In this document: piece by piece, positions 1-6,578 of the stretch | Layout of the letters: every line of letters starts with the position of its first letter | Numbering within the stretch: the first letter of the stretch is position 1 | Origin: Novosphingobium sp. UBA6722 | Lineage (GTDB): Bacteria > Pseudomonadota > Alphaproteobacteria > Sphingomonadales > Sphingomonadaceae | Length of the DNA: 6,951 nucleotides | Direction of reading: 5' to 3' | Assembly (NCBI GenBank): GCA_002454125.1 | Contig: DKII01000132.1 | Coordinates: 1,070-8,020 of the forward strand | The notes under the pieces: generated by a model | What the model saw: only the letters and a program-made list of their open reading frames with translations | The model's database searches: none | Told to the model about the DNA's origin: nothing | Translations under genes and position numbers: made by a program

Positions 1-1400
<1,400 letters not shown>

Positions 1401-1415
1401 GATAGGGGGTGTCCT

Positions 1416-1886
1416 TTACCAGCGGTAGTGGCTGAAGGCGCGGTTCGCGTCAGCCATGCGGTGGGTGTCTTCGCGCTTCTTCACCGCATTGCCGCGGTTG
1501 TTGGCAGCGTCGAGCAGCTCGGCCGAGAGGCGCGCGCTCATCGTGGTTTCGCTGCGGTTGCGCGCGGCGGTGATCAGCCAGCGGATGGCGAGCGCCTGGG
1601 CGCGTTCCGGGCGAACTTCGACCGGCACCTGATAGGTCGCACCACCAACGCGGCGGCTGCGCACTTCGATCTGCGGCTTCACATTGTTCAGCGCATCGTG
1701 GAACAGCTGGACCGGATCGGCCTTGGCGCGCGTTTCCATGGTTTCGAGCGCACCATAGACGATGCTTTCGGCAACCGACTTCTTACCGTCGAGCATGAGG
1801 TTGTTCATGAACTTCGACAGGATCTGATCGTTGAACTTCGGATCAGGCAGGATTTCCCGCTTCTCGGGACGACGACGACGTGACAT
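1416..1886 (-). CDS. rpsG: 30S ribosomal protein S7
   Basis: S7 is a primary 16S rRNA binding protein that nucleates assembly of the 30S head and sits near the decoding and exit sites. The product begins MSRRRRPEKREILPDP and is 156 residues, the standard bacterial length. It contains the S7 core with the motif VGGATYQVPVEV near residues 80-91 and ends SHYRW, as in other alphaproteobacteria. The ATG is preceded by AAGGA with 9 nt spacing. It lies between rpsL (165-nt gap) and fusA (15-nt gap). In E. coli S7 represses this operon by binding the rpsL-rpsG intercistronic mRNA; whether that happens here is unknown, but the same gap is highly structured. Confidence 0.98.
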   Translation of the reverse strand: MSRRRRPEKREILPDPKFNDQILSKFMNNLMLDGKKSVAESIVYGALETMETRAKADPVQLFHDALNNVKPQIEVRSRRVGGATYQVPVEVRPERAQALAIRWLITAARNRSETTMSARLSAELLDAANNRGNAVKKREDTHRMADANRAFSHYRW

Positions 1887-1921
1887 GTCGCTTATTCCTT
1901 CTTTTCGGCCCTTCCCCCTTT

Positions 1922-1947
1922 GTCATCCCCGCGAAAGCGGGGACCCA
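1922..1947 (+). repeat. REP-like hairpin element, copy 1
   Basis: The sequence GTCATCCCCGC-GAAA-GCGGGGACCCA forms a 7-bp stem (TCCCCGC with GCGGGGA) closed by a GAAA tetraloop. From memory, this is a dispersed palindromic element common in intergenic regions of sphingomonads and other alphaproteobacteria. It faces copy 2 at 1992-2035 in inverted orientation; both begin GTCATCC and end GGGGA(C/T)CCA. Both lie within the transcribed rpsL-rpsG gap and so will be present in the str mRNA. Confidence 0.6.
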
Positions 1948-1991
1948 TGGGGCAACAGCGCCGTTAAAAACCTAGGCCAGCCTTGGGGCGG

Positions 1992-2035
1992 TGGATCCCC
2001 GATAAGATCGCCTGAAGCGATCTTTCGAGGATGAC
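1992..2035 (-). repeat. REP-like hairpin element, copy 2 (inverted relative to copy 1)
   Basis: Read on the minus strand it begins GTCATCCTCG and ends GGGGATCCA, matching the ends of copy 1. The core is an 8-bp perfect stem, AAGATCGC (2004-2011) with GCGATCTT (2017-2024), around a 5-nt loop. Beyond a one-base bulge and one mismatch, pairing continues to 1995 and 2032, giving a long imperfect hairpin. Its outer end shares the bases TGAC with the hairpin over the rpsL stop codon. Confidence 0.55.
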
Positions 2036-2054
2036 CCGTCCCCCGGACGGGTCA
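2032..2054 (-). other. Hairpin built over the rpsL stop codon
   Basis: A perfect 10-bp inverted repeat (TGACCCGTCC and GGACGGGTCA) with a 3-nt loop. The rpsL TGA stop codon is the first three bases of the 5' arm in the mRNA. No T-run follows on the minus strand, so it is not a typical intrinsic terminator. Together with the adjacent REP-like element it may act as an mRNA processing, stability or attenuation structure between rpsL and rpsG. This role is inferred. Confidence 0.5.
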
Positions 2055-2423
2055 CTTCGGACGCTTGGCGCCGTACTTCGAGCGGCTCTTCTTGCGATCC
2101 TTGACGCCCTGGGTATCCAGCACGCCGCGCAGCACGTGATAGCGCACGCCCGGAAGGTCGCGCACACGGCCGCCGCGGATCAGCACAACCGAGTGCTCCT
2201 GCAGGTTGTGGCCTTCACCCGGAATGTACGAGATGACTTCGCGCTGGTTGGTCAGACGGATCTTGGCCACCTTGCGCAGCGCCGAGTTCGGCTTCTTCGG
2301 GGTCGTGGTGTAAACGCGGGTGCAGACGCCGCGCTTCTGCGGGTTCTGTTCCATCGCAGGGACCTTGCTCTTGGCCTTCTGCGGTTCGCGACCCTTGCGG
2401 ATCAGCTGGTTGATCGTAGGCAT
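2052..2423 (-). CDS. rpsL: 30S ribosomal protein S12
   Basis: S12 sits at the 30S decoding centre, controls decoding accuracy and is the classic site of streptomycin-resistance mutations. The product is 123 residues, the usual length, starting MPTINQLIRKGREPQ and ending SKYGAKRPK. The open frame runs 60 codons further upstream, but that part is unlike any S12 and the ATG at 2421-2423 is the family start. The Shine-Dalgarno is AGGTGAAGAG just upstream and lies inside a 10-bp hairpin. K43 of the PKKPNSALRK loop is present. Residue 88, usually lysine (RVKDLPG), is arginine here (RVRDLPG); Lys to Arg at this site is a known streptomycin-resistance change in other bacteria. It is the first gene of the str operon. 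Confidence 0.98.
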   Translation of the reverse strand: MPTINQLIRKGREPQKAKSKVPAMEQNPQKRGVCTRVYTTTPKKPNSALRKVAKIRLTNQREVISYIPGEGHNLQEHSVVLIRGGRVRDLPGVRYHVLRGVLDTQGVKDRKKSRSKYGAKRPK

Positions 2424-2635
2424 GAAGTACTCTTCACCTTGGCTATGGTCGTCGCGGCAAGGTGAAGGCAGCCGAATCGCGAATGCGCAAAGCACGGGGG
2501 ACAGGCCCCGCCCGGCGATCAATCGCGAGCCGAAAACGCTCCACCCGGCTGAAAAGACCGGGTTACTTTGACGGTTTACCTGTGAAAGCAGGCGCCCCGG
2601 CAATGTTCAGCTCAATCCGGAACAAGCCCGGAAGA
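2424..2635 (-). other. Long structured 5' leader of the str operon
   Basis: If transcription starts near 2635, about 210 nt of untranslated leader precede rpsL. Short stems visible in it include TCCGG/CCGGA at 2616-2632, ACCCGG/CCGGGT at 2543-2563 with a loop containing UUUU, and the ribosome-binding-site hairpin at 2432-2467. The open frame through this stretch does not resemble any protein family I recognise. No named riboswitch or ribosomal leader class was recognised. The length and structure suggest post-transcriptional control, which is inference. Confidence 0.4.
2432..2467 (-). promoter_or_regulatory. Hairpin covering the rpsL ribosome binding site
   Basis: CTTCACCTTG and CAAGGTGAAG form a perfect 10-bp inverted repeat with a 16-nt loop. 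In the mRNA the 3' arm carries the rpsL Shine-Dalgarno (AAGGTGA, continuing GAG), and the hairpin ends only 8 nt before the ATG. A stem of this length directly over the site would be expected to limit initiation unless opened by a protein, by RNA refolding or by translation. The repeat is directly seen; its regulatory function is inferred. Confidence 0.55.
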
Positions 2636-2641
2636 GCGCGG

Positions 2642-2670
2642 CCCTTAGGCGGGATGTTGGATTTGGTCAA
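2642..2670 (-). promoter_or_regulatory. Candidate sigma70 promoter of the str operon
   Basis: On the minus strand TTGACC (2670-2665) is followed after exactly 17 nt by TAAGGG (2647-2642). The -35 box is a 5/6 match to consensus; the -10 box is weaker, as is common in alphaproteobacteria. It points at rpsL and predicts a start near 2635. It lies 27 nt after the stop of the upstream accessory gene. Confidence 0.55.
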
Positions 2671-2697
2671 GCGGAGAGGGAAGTGAGACCGACCTTG

Positions 2698-3591
2698 CTA
2701 ATCCGCTGGGCTATAATCTGGCCGCGCTTCATACGCCTCATTGGGGAACACACTGCTGAAGACTCGACGGCGCTTCTGAGGAAGGTATTTTAGTAACCTG
2801 AAATAGACAATTAGCTCATTCAGATTTTTGGCAACACTCGAAGTTGCGTTAAATGCAAGAAGTCCGGTTTCAAACCCGCCCAATTGAGCCCTAAGGATAT
2901 TACCAAAGTCCGCCTTCTGCTTCTCAGTTAAAACCTTATCATTTCGGATCTGGGATAATATAGTATATATTATCCTATAATATGGAGCGAAATAATTTTC
3001 ATATCGCGAATGAACAAAATTCTCATATTGAGCGGCAATTTGACGCCTTGTAATTTCGGATACTCCAGGATTCAATTTGAAAGCCCAAAAATTAACTTCA
3101 AAGAATGCCGCTTGAATTGCGTCACTTCCGCTAATGATACCCTTTCGAGCAACTTCAGGCTTTTGCTTAAGGTAGGCAGCTGTATGCTCAAACTTGATTT
3201 CCGACCGAATTTCGCGCATTAAGCCGATGAGACGAAAGAAATTTTCTTCAAACCTTGAAATGTGCTGTTCGGTTCTCTGCTCCTTGAGAGATTGAAATTG
3301 CAGTAGTAGCGCGCCAATTACCCCGAAAGCGCCTAGCGCACCGAAAAAGGCGTTGAAACCACCAAAGGAGTCCCCCCAGGCACCTGATGCCGTGGTTGCC
3401 ACCGCGACCGAGCTAGCACCTAACTCATGCGCACCCGCCCACACAGCCCAATATCTCGCCGTTGATGCCCATAGCATCCATGCGATAGCAGTAGCGAACA
3501 ACGCAAAAAGCATTGATATAGGGACTCTTGATTTCACCACCTTCGAAGGATCTTTCGACAAAAGCCGGCGCAAGAAGTCTGACGTTTTCAA
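2698..3591 (-). CDS. Two-TM protein resembling putative phage abortive-infection family (putAbiC-like)
   Basis: 297 residues. A basic N-terminus is followed by a TM helix at about 25-45, a Gly/Ala-rich linker, a second TM helix at about 79-98, then a mainly helical cytoplasmic region. The arrangement FGVIGALLLQFQSLKEQR / FEENFFRLIGLMREI (about 89-127), and later NILRAQLGGFETGLLAFN (about 231-248), resembles proteins annotated as putative phage abortive infection (putAbiC). That assignment is from memory. Family members are thought to stop phage growth by harming the infected cell; the mechanism is not readable here. The start is TTG, overlapping the TGA of the upstream methyltransferase remnant (TTGA), with AGGG 9 nt before it; an ATG at codon 27 would cut into TM1. 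GC and codon use are clearly lower than in the flanks, with AT-rich stretches and ATA codons, which points to horizontal transfer. The frame appears intact. Confidence 0.75.
   Translation of the reverse strand: MKTSDFLRRLLSKDPSKVVKSRVPISMLFALFATAIAWMLWASTARYWAVWAGAHELGASSVAVATTASGAWGDSFGGFNAFFGALGAFGVIGALLLQFQSLKEQRTEQHISRFEENFFRLIGLMREIRSEIKFEHTAAYLKQKPEVARKGIISGSDAIQAAFFEVNFWAFKLNPGVSEITRRQIAAQYENFVHSRYENYFAPYYRIIYTILSQIRNDKVLTEKQKADFGNILRAQLGGFETGLLAFNATSSVAKNLNELIVYFRLLKYLPQKRRRVFSSVFPNEAYEARPDYSPAD
2953..2975. repeat. Perfect AT-rich palindrome inside the abi-like gene
   Basis: GGATAATATA and TATATTATCC form a 10-bp perfect inverted repeat with a 3-nt centre. On the coding strand it encodes residues RIIYTILS (206-213) using AGG, ATA (three times) and TTA codons, all rare in GC-rich alphaproteobacteria. 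It may form an mRNA hairpin or a cruciform, or simply reflect AT-rich composition. Confidence 0.5.
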
Positions 3592-3791
3592 ATGAGCACG
3601 CCCTGCCGGCCTTCGTCCCCGGCACGGGCCGCCTTCTTGAAGGCGGCCTGGCCAGCGGGCGATTTGAACAAAATGTTGTAATTGGCATTCGAAATGAACG
3701 GCGGGTCCAGATAGATCAGGTCCACGCTTTCGCTGCCGATATGTTCGCGCAGCACATCGAGGTTATCACCGTAATAGAGCCGGTTGGTCAT
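3588..3791 (-). pseudogene. Truncated DPPF-type DNA methyltransferase remnant
   Basis: A 67-codon open frame starting MTNRLYYGDNLDVL and containing VDLIYLDPPF with catalytic motif IV (DPPF, residues 29-32), then SNANYNILFKSP. This is the N-terminus of site-specific DNA methyltransferases of the type III/beta-like class (adenine-N6 or cytosine-N4), which normally run several hundred residues. Here the frame stops after an Ala/Lys/Arg-rich tail ending GRQGVLI. The target-recognition region and the S-adenosylmethionine motif (FxGxG) are absent. The tail could be the original C-terminus joined by an in-frame deletion; that is inference. No clear Shine-Dalgarno precedes the ATG, and a GTG at 3824 is an alternative start. 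Its stop overlaps the next gene's TTG. It is unlikely to be catalytic, but it could still be translated and couple into the downstream gene. Confidence 0.75.
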
Positions 3792-3854
3792 GATTGATTT
3801 ATGCGTCCGGGCACTGTGCGTCACAAGAGTGGAAGTGAGTTATCTCCAACTCCA

Positions 3855-4067
3855 TCACGTTCGGCGAATAACCTTTTTGACGTTGTGACAGGTAACACAT
3901 TCATCGATTTCACGAACAAAATCGCTGGTCGTTTCCAAAGCACCGCTAACGCGCGCCGCCTGTTGGCGTCGTGACAGAGCCAACGCGTCAGCAATGCAGT
4001 CATCGCAAACGGCGCGCGGACGCAGTTTGGTAACATAATCATTCACACGATAAGCGATTGAACCCAT
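3855..4067 (-). CDS. Small CxxC/CxxC putative zinc-binding protein
   Basis: 70 residues. Two CxxC pairs, C21-DD-C24 and C57-VT-C60, flank an Ala/Arg-rich probable helix (residues 26-48), as in small zinc-ribbon or treble-clef-like domains. The segment LRPRAVCDDCIADAL and the later F-x6-C-x2-C spacing suggest a real protein. The overlapping frame at 3821-4042 lacks any such pattern. No signal peptide or TM segment is seen, so it is probably cytoplasmic. It lies 63 nt upstream of the methyltransferase remnant on the same strand, so the two and the abi-like gene could share a transcript. I do not recognise a named family. DNA or RNA binding, or a regulatory role for the block, is possible but unproven. 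Confidence 0.6.
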   Translation of the reverse strand: MGSIAYRVNDYVTKLRPRAVCDDCIADALALSRRQQAARVSGALETTSDFVREIDECVTCHNVKKVIRRT

Positions 4068-4098
4068 AGCAAGTCACCATGCCCGAATAGCTTTTGCG

Positions 4099-4126
4099 AG
4101 CTTACGACAAGCAAAAATTGAAGCAA
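4099..4126 (-). promoter_or_regulatory. Weak candidate promoter for the accessory block
   Basis: TTGCTT (4126-4121) and TAAGCT (4104-4099) on the minus strand are separated by 16 nt. This would place a start near 4092, about 25 nt before the CxxC gene. The match is modest and the AT-rich context favours chance hits. The rest of 4068-4229 shows no gene, only a short stem (TTCCC/GGGAA) around 4180-4196. Confidence 0.22.
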
Positions 4127-4229
4127 GTCTGCAAGCACCACAAAACCATTTTCCTACACACCCCCGCCTCGTGTAAGTGTTTCCCTCCGCAGGGGAATCC
4201 AACATTTCTGGTCACGAGGAACCTGCCCG

Positions 4230-5120
4230 ATGTCTTCCCGTTTGCCTGGTGTGCCGCCGATCGGGGCGGCGCTGGCTGGGGTGTTTGTTGACGCGCGCCG
4301 TGGTGCACAAGATACCCCTCCACCATCCTGCGCCCGGGGCGCAGATCATCTAGCTGCGGCTGCTGAGCCGCAAGCCGAAAGGATGGTCCCCCTCCCCGCG
4401 CCAGCGCAGAGAGGATCTTTGGCTTGCCGCTCGGCCCGCCCTTCGCGGCGGACCAGCCGCACGGCCTTTGCCGATCTGCCGCTCAGCAAGAACGATCCGC
4501 TGCTGGGGTTCAAGCCCTATCGTCATAAGGCGCCGCGGCGCAATTCGATCACGCCGGAGCGGCAGCGGGACTTTATCGCCTGCCTGGCGGCGACCGGGAT
4601 CGTGACCCAGGCGGCGCGGCAGATCGGGGCTTCGCTGGAGGCGCTCTATCGCCTGCGCCATCAGCCGGGGGCGGAAGGCTTCTCCGCCGCCTGGGAAGCG
4701 GCGATCGATCGCGGGATTGCCCGTCTGGAGGACTGCGCGCTGGAGCGGGCGATTGCGGGGGAGCCGCGCGAGATCCTGAAGAACGGCGAGGTGGTGGCGC
4801 GCTGGGTCCGTTATGACACGGCGCTGCTGCTGTTCCTGCTGCGCCAGCGGCGGGGCAAGCGCTGGCACAGCGAAGGCGCGCACTTTGCCAACCTGCGCGC
4901 CGGCCACCCGGTCTATGACCGGCTCAAGCGCGAATGGCAGGAGGAAGAGCGGGCGCGGCGACTGGCCGAAAGCGACGGCATCGCCCGCAGCATCAATGCC
5001 AAGCTGGAACTGATGCGCCAGCGCCGCCTGGCGGCCGAGGCCAGGGCTGCGGCGGAGCGGGAAGCGGGGCGCGCGGCGGATGAGGGCCTGCCGGACGCAG
5101 GCGGTGCTGCCGCCGGCTGA
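4230..5120 (+). CDS. Helix-turn-helix protein, terminase-small-subunit-like
   Basis: 296 residues as drawn. From about residue 84 (LSKNDPLLGFKPYRHKAPRR) it resembles a class of sphingomonad/alphaproteobacterial proteins with a DNA-binding helix-turn-helix at about 112-144 (FIACLAATGIVTQAAR-x3-GAS). Similar HTH units occur in phage terminase small subunits. It continues with a helical segment (LEDCALERAIAGEPREIL) and ends in a charged, probably coiled-coil tail (230-284). The start is uncertain. ATG 4230 has GAGGA 9 nt upstream, but the first 80 codons have poor third-position GC and contain strong hairpins; TTG 4419, after AGAGAGGA, is an alternative. No large terminase subunit or other phage gene is nearby, so a regulator or domesticated phage protein is more likely than a working terminase. 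The exact role is unknown. Confidence 0.7.
   Translation: MSSRLPGVPPIGAALAGVFVDARRGAQDTPPPSCARGADHLAAAAEPQAERMVPLPAPAQRGSLACRSARPSRRTSRTAFADLPLSKNDPLLGFKPYRHKAPRRNSITPERQRDFIACLAATGIVTQAARQIGASLEALYRLRHQPGAEGFSAAWEAAIDRGIARLEDCALERAIAGEPREILKNGEVVARWVRYDTALLLFLLRQRRGKRWHSEGAHFANLRAGHPVYDRLKREWQEEERARRLAESDGIARSINAKLELMRQRRLAAEARAAAEREAGRAADEGLPDAGGAAAG
4328..4372. other. Two adjacent perfect hairpins in the 5' part of the HTH frame
   Basis: CTGCGCC-CGG-GGCGCAG (4328-4344) has a 7-bp stem. Ten bases later TGCGGCT-GCTG-AGCCGCA (4355-4372) has another 7-bp stem. A third, imperfect stem follows at 4433-4454 (GGCCCGCC/GGCGGACC, 7 of 8 pairs). All fall where the annotated protein looks least like protein. 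They could belong to an untranslated leader or small RNA upstream of a later start codon. Confidence 0.45.
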
Positions 5121-5188
5121 TCGGCCAGGAGCGCCCGCCCCGCCCTTCGCCGGTGGTTTGTGGCCGCAGACCTGCTAGGCAGGGCAGC

Positions 5189-5509
5189 ATGAGCAAGAGC
5201 CACAAGCTTTCCGGTATCGTCGACGTCGACGGGTTTCAGTACGAATGGGAGCTGCGCAGCGAGCCGCAGTGGAGCGAGTTTGATGGCTGGAAAGGCATGA
5301 CGGTCGCCTTGCTGCGCAGGCACACCCAGCGCGGCGCCTTGCTGGAATTCCCCCCGCCGAAACGCTTGATCAAGGGTATGCAGCGCGGCCGTCTCCAGGT
5401 CAGCGACCCGGTTATAATGAGGGGCATTCAAGCCGCGCTGAACGCCGGCTGGGACCCTGCTTCGCGCGGAAAGCCGGTGGTCTTCGTCGTCGATGCGGAT
5501 GGCAACTAG
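5189..5509 (+). CDS. Conserved-looking hypothetical protein, 106 aa
   Basis: The ATG at 5189 is preceded by AGGG 4 nt upstream. The frame is open 12 codons further to a GTG, but that extension (VCGRRPARQGS) looks non-coding. The product is compact and soluble, with several tryptophans (YEWEL, PQWSEFDGW) and a C-terminal AALNAGWDP-x-SRGKPVVFVVD block. I associate that block loosely with an AL-x-GWDP-x-x-x-GK-x-F motif seen in various uncharacterised proteins. No signal peptide or TM segment is visible. It follows the HTH gene by 68 nt on the same strand, so it may be co-transcribed, and it converges on rlmJ 23 nt downstream. A short perfect stem (CCTGC-TAG-GCAGG, 5171-5183) overlaps its Shine-Dalgarno. 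The function is not recognised. Confidence 0.75.
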   Translation: MSKSHKLSGIVDVDGFQYEWELRSEPQWSEFDGWKGMTVALLRRHTQRGALLEFPPPKRLIKGMQRGRLQVSDPVIMRGIQAALNAGWDPASRGKPVVFVVDADGN

Positions 5510-5513
5510 CCAC

Positions 5514-5527
5514 ACGCCGCCGGGCGT
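5514..5527. terminator. Weak bidirectional hairpin between convergent genes
   Basis: ACGCC-GCCG-GGCGT forms a 5-bp stem in the 23-nt gap between the convergent 106-aa gene and rlmJ. There is no T-run on either strand, so it is at best a weak terminator; convergence itself may limit readthrough. Confidence 0.25.
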
Positions 5528-5532
5528 TCATC

Positions 5533-6375
5533 TCAATCGTTCAGCCAATCGGCCGTGATTGTCCCCCTGTGCCCCTCGGGTGCCAGCGCGGCGCGCAGGG
5601 CTTCCAGCAGGGGCGGCAGGCCCTCCGTGAAGGCGTAGGGCGGGTTGACGATGAAAAGGCCGGCGCCGTTATAGCTGCCGGGCTGGTCGCTATCGTAGAG
5701 CCAGTGCTCAATCGTCAGAAACTTCGGGAGGTGGAGCTTGCGCAGCTGCGCCTTCCACTGGGCATGTGTGGCGCGGCCCTTCAGGGGATACCAGATCACC
5801 GTCACGCCATGCGCCCACTTGCGGTGCGCCGCGGCGAGCGTGGCAGTGATGCGCGCGCGTTCGTCGGTCTGCTCGTAGGGCGGGTCGACCACCACCACGC
5901 CGCGCGGGGAGCGGGTCGGCAGCATCGCCAGCCAGAACTCGTAGGCATCGCGCGCATGCACGGCGGCGGACGTGCCGCGCATCGCGCTGCGCAGGGCATC
6001 GACGTCCTGCGGATGTTTCTCGTTCAGGATCAGCGAATCCTGCGGGCGCAGCAGCTGCGCCAGGATGCGCGGCGAGCCGGGGTAGAGGCGCGGCCCGGCA
6101 CCCGCATCATCGTCCGCATTCACCGCCGCGACCGCGGCGCGGTAATCGCCCAGCAAGGGGTTCGGATCGGCCAAGGCCCGCAGCACGCCCTGTGCGGCCT
6201 CGCCAGTGCGGCCCGCCTCCTCGCCCTCAAGGTCGTACAGCCCGCAGCCCGCGTGGGTATCGATCAGGGTCAGCGCACTCTCTTTGCGCTGCAAGGCCCG
6301 CACGAGGGCGATCAGCAGGCTGTGCTTCACGACATCGGCGCTGTTACCGGCATGGAAGGAATGGCGATAATTCAT
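5533..6375 (-). CDS. rlmJ: 23S rRNA (adenine-2030-N6)-methyltransferase RlmJ
   Basis: RlmJ transfers a methyl group from S-adenosylmethionine to N6 of A2030 (E. coli numbering) in 23S rRNA, acting on free or partly assembled rRNA rather than mature 50S. The product is 280 residues, the same length I recall for E. coli RlmJ. It starts with the family signature MNYRHSFHAGNSADVVKH, carries the SAM-binding segment LIDTHAGCGLYDL at 37-49, YPGSP at 98-102, and the catalytic DPPY at 164-167; a second NPP motif occurs near the C-terminus (IVNPPYAF). The ATG at 6375 has only a distant AGGA upstream. It stands alone on the minus strand, convergent with the 106-aa gene and divergent from the PilZ gene. 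All key motifs are intact. Confidence 0.96.
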   Translation of the reverse strand: MNYRHSFHAGNSADVVKHSLLIALVRALQRKESALTLIDTHAGCGLYDLEGEEAGRTGEAAQGVLRALADPNPLLGDYRAAVAAVNADDDAGAGPRLYPGSPRILAQLLRPQDSLILNEKHPQDVDALRSAMRGTSAAVHARDAYEFWLAMLPTRSPRGVVVVDPPYEQTDERARITATLAAAHRKWAHGVTVIWYPLKGRATHAQWKAQLRKLHLPKFLTIEHWLYDSDQPGSYNGAGLFIVNPPYAFTEGLPPLLEALRAALAPEGHRGTITADWLND

Positions 6376-6431
6376 TGCGATTCAGAAATCCTGGCGTTGT
6401 GCCTTCCGATGACCTGCCGGGCGCGAGTCGA

Positions 6432-6461
6432 TTGAAGCAACCAATCGGGCGCTCGTATAGA
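6432..6461 (+). promoter_or_regulatory. Candidate promoter in the rlmJ-pilZ intergenic region
   Basis: TTGAAG (6432-6437) and TATAGA (6456-6461) are 18 nt apart on the plus strand, pointing toward the PilZ gene with a leader of about 150 nt. A GATTG/CAATC inverted repeat (6430-6446) overlaps the -35 box and could be an operator. A second TTGAAG on the minus strand (6480-6475) faces it, but its distance to a -10-like CTATAC is only 14 nt. The remainder of 6376-6618 shows no gene. Confidence 0.35.
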
Positions 6462-6578
6462 GCCGGGCGGAAACCTTCAAAGCACTTCTGCGCGCGGTTT
6501 CATGCCGCGTCTGCGTTCGCTGAGGCTCAGGCCTTTCGCCACAGATTGTCGCACCGGCCCGCTCGGTTCACCGCGCTG

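Noticed and set aside
2424..2603. 60-codon N-terminal extension of S12
   Set aside because: S12 starts MPTINQL in relatives with 123 residues. The extension covers the leader and the hairpin and does not resemble any S12.
3821..4042. 73-codon frame overlapping the CxxC gene in another frame
   Set aside because: It has no domain pattern; the overlapping 3855-4067 frame has the paired CxxC motifs and better protein character.
2698..4229. Mobile element, integrase, attachment site or CRISPR array bounding the accessory block
   Set aside because: No transposase, integrase, tRNA, terminal inverted repeats, target-site duplication or spaced direct repeats could be found by reading the flanks.
4350..4907. 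185-codon frame antisense to the HTH gene
   Set aside because: Arg/Pro/Gln-rich shadow of a GC-rich coding region with no recognisable family.
5569..6435. 288-codon frame antisense to rlmJ
   Set aside because: Shadow of a clear RlmJ gene whose catalytic and SAM motifs are intact on the minus strand.
6520..6530. CTGAG-G-CTCAG palindrome in the rlmJ-pilZ gap
   Set aside because: Only 5-bp arms with a one-base centre, no T-run and no link to a promoter element; easily a chance event.
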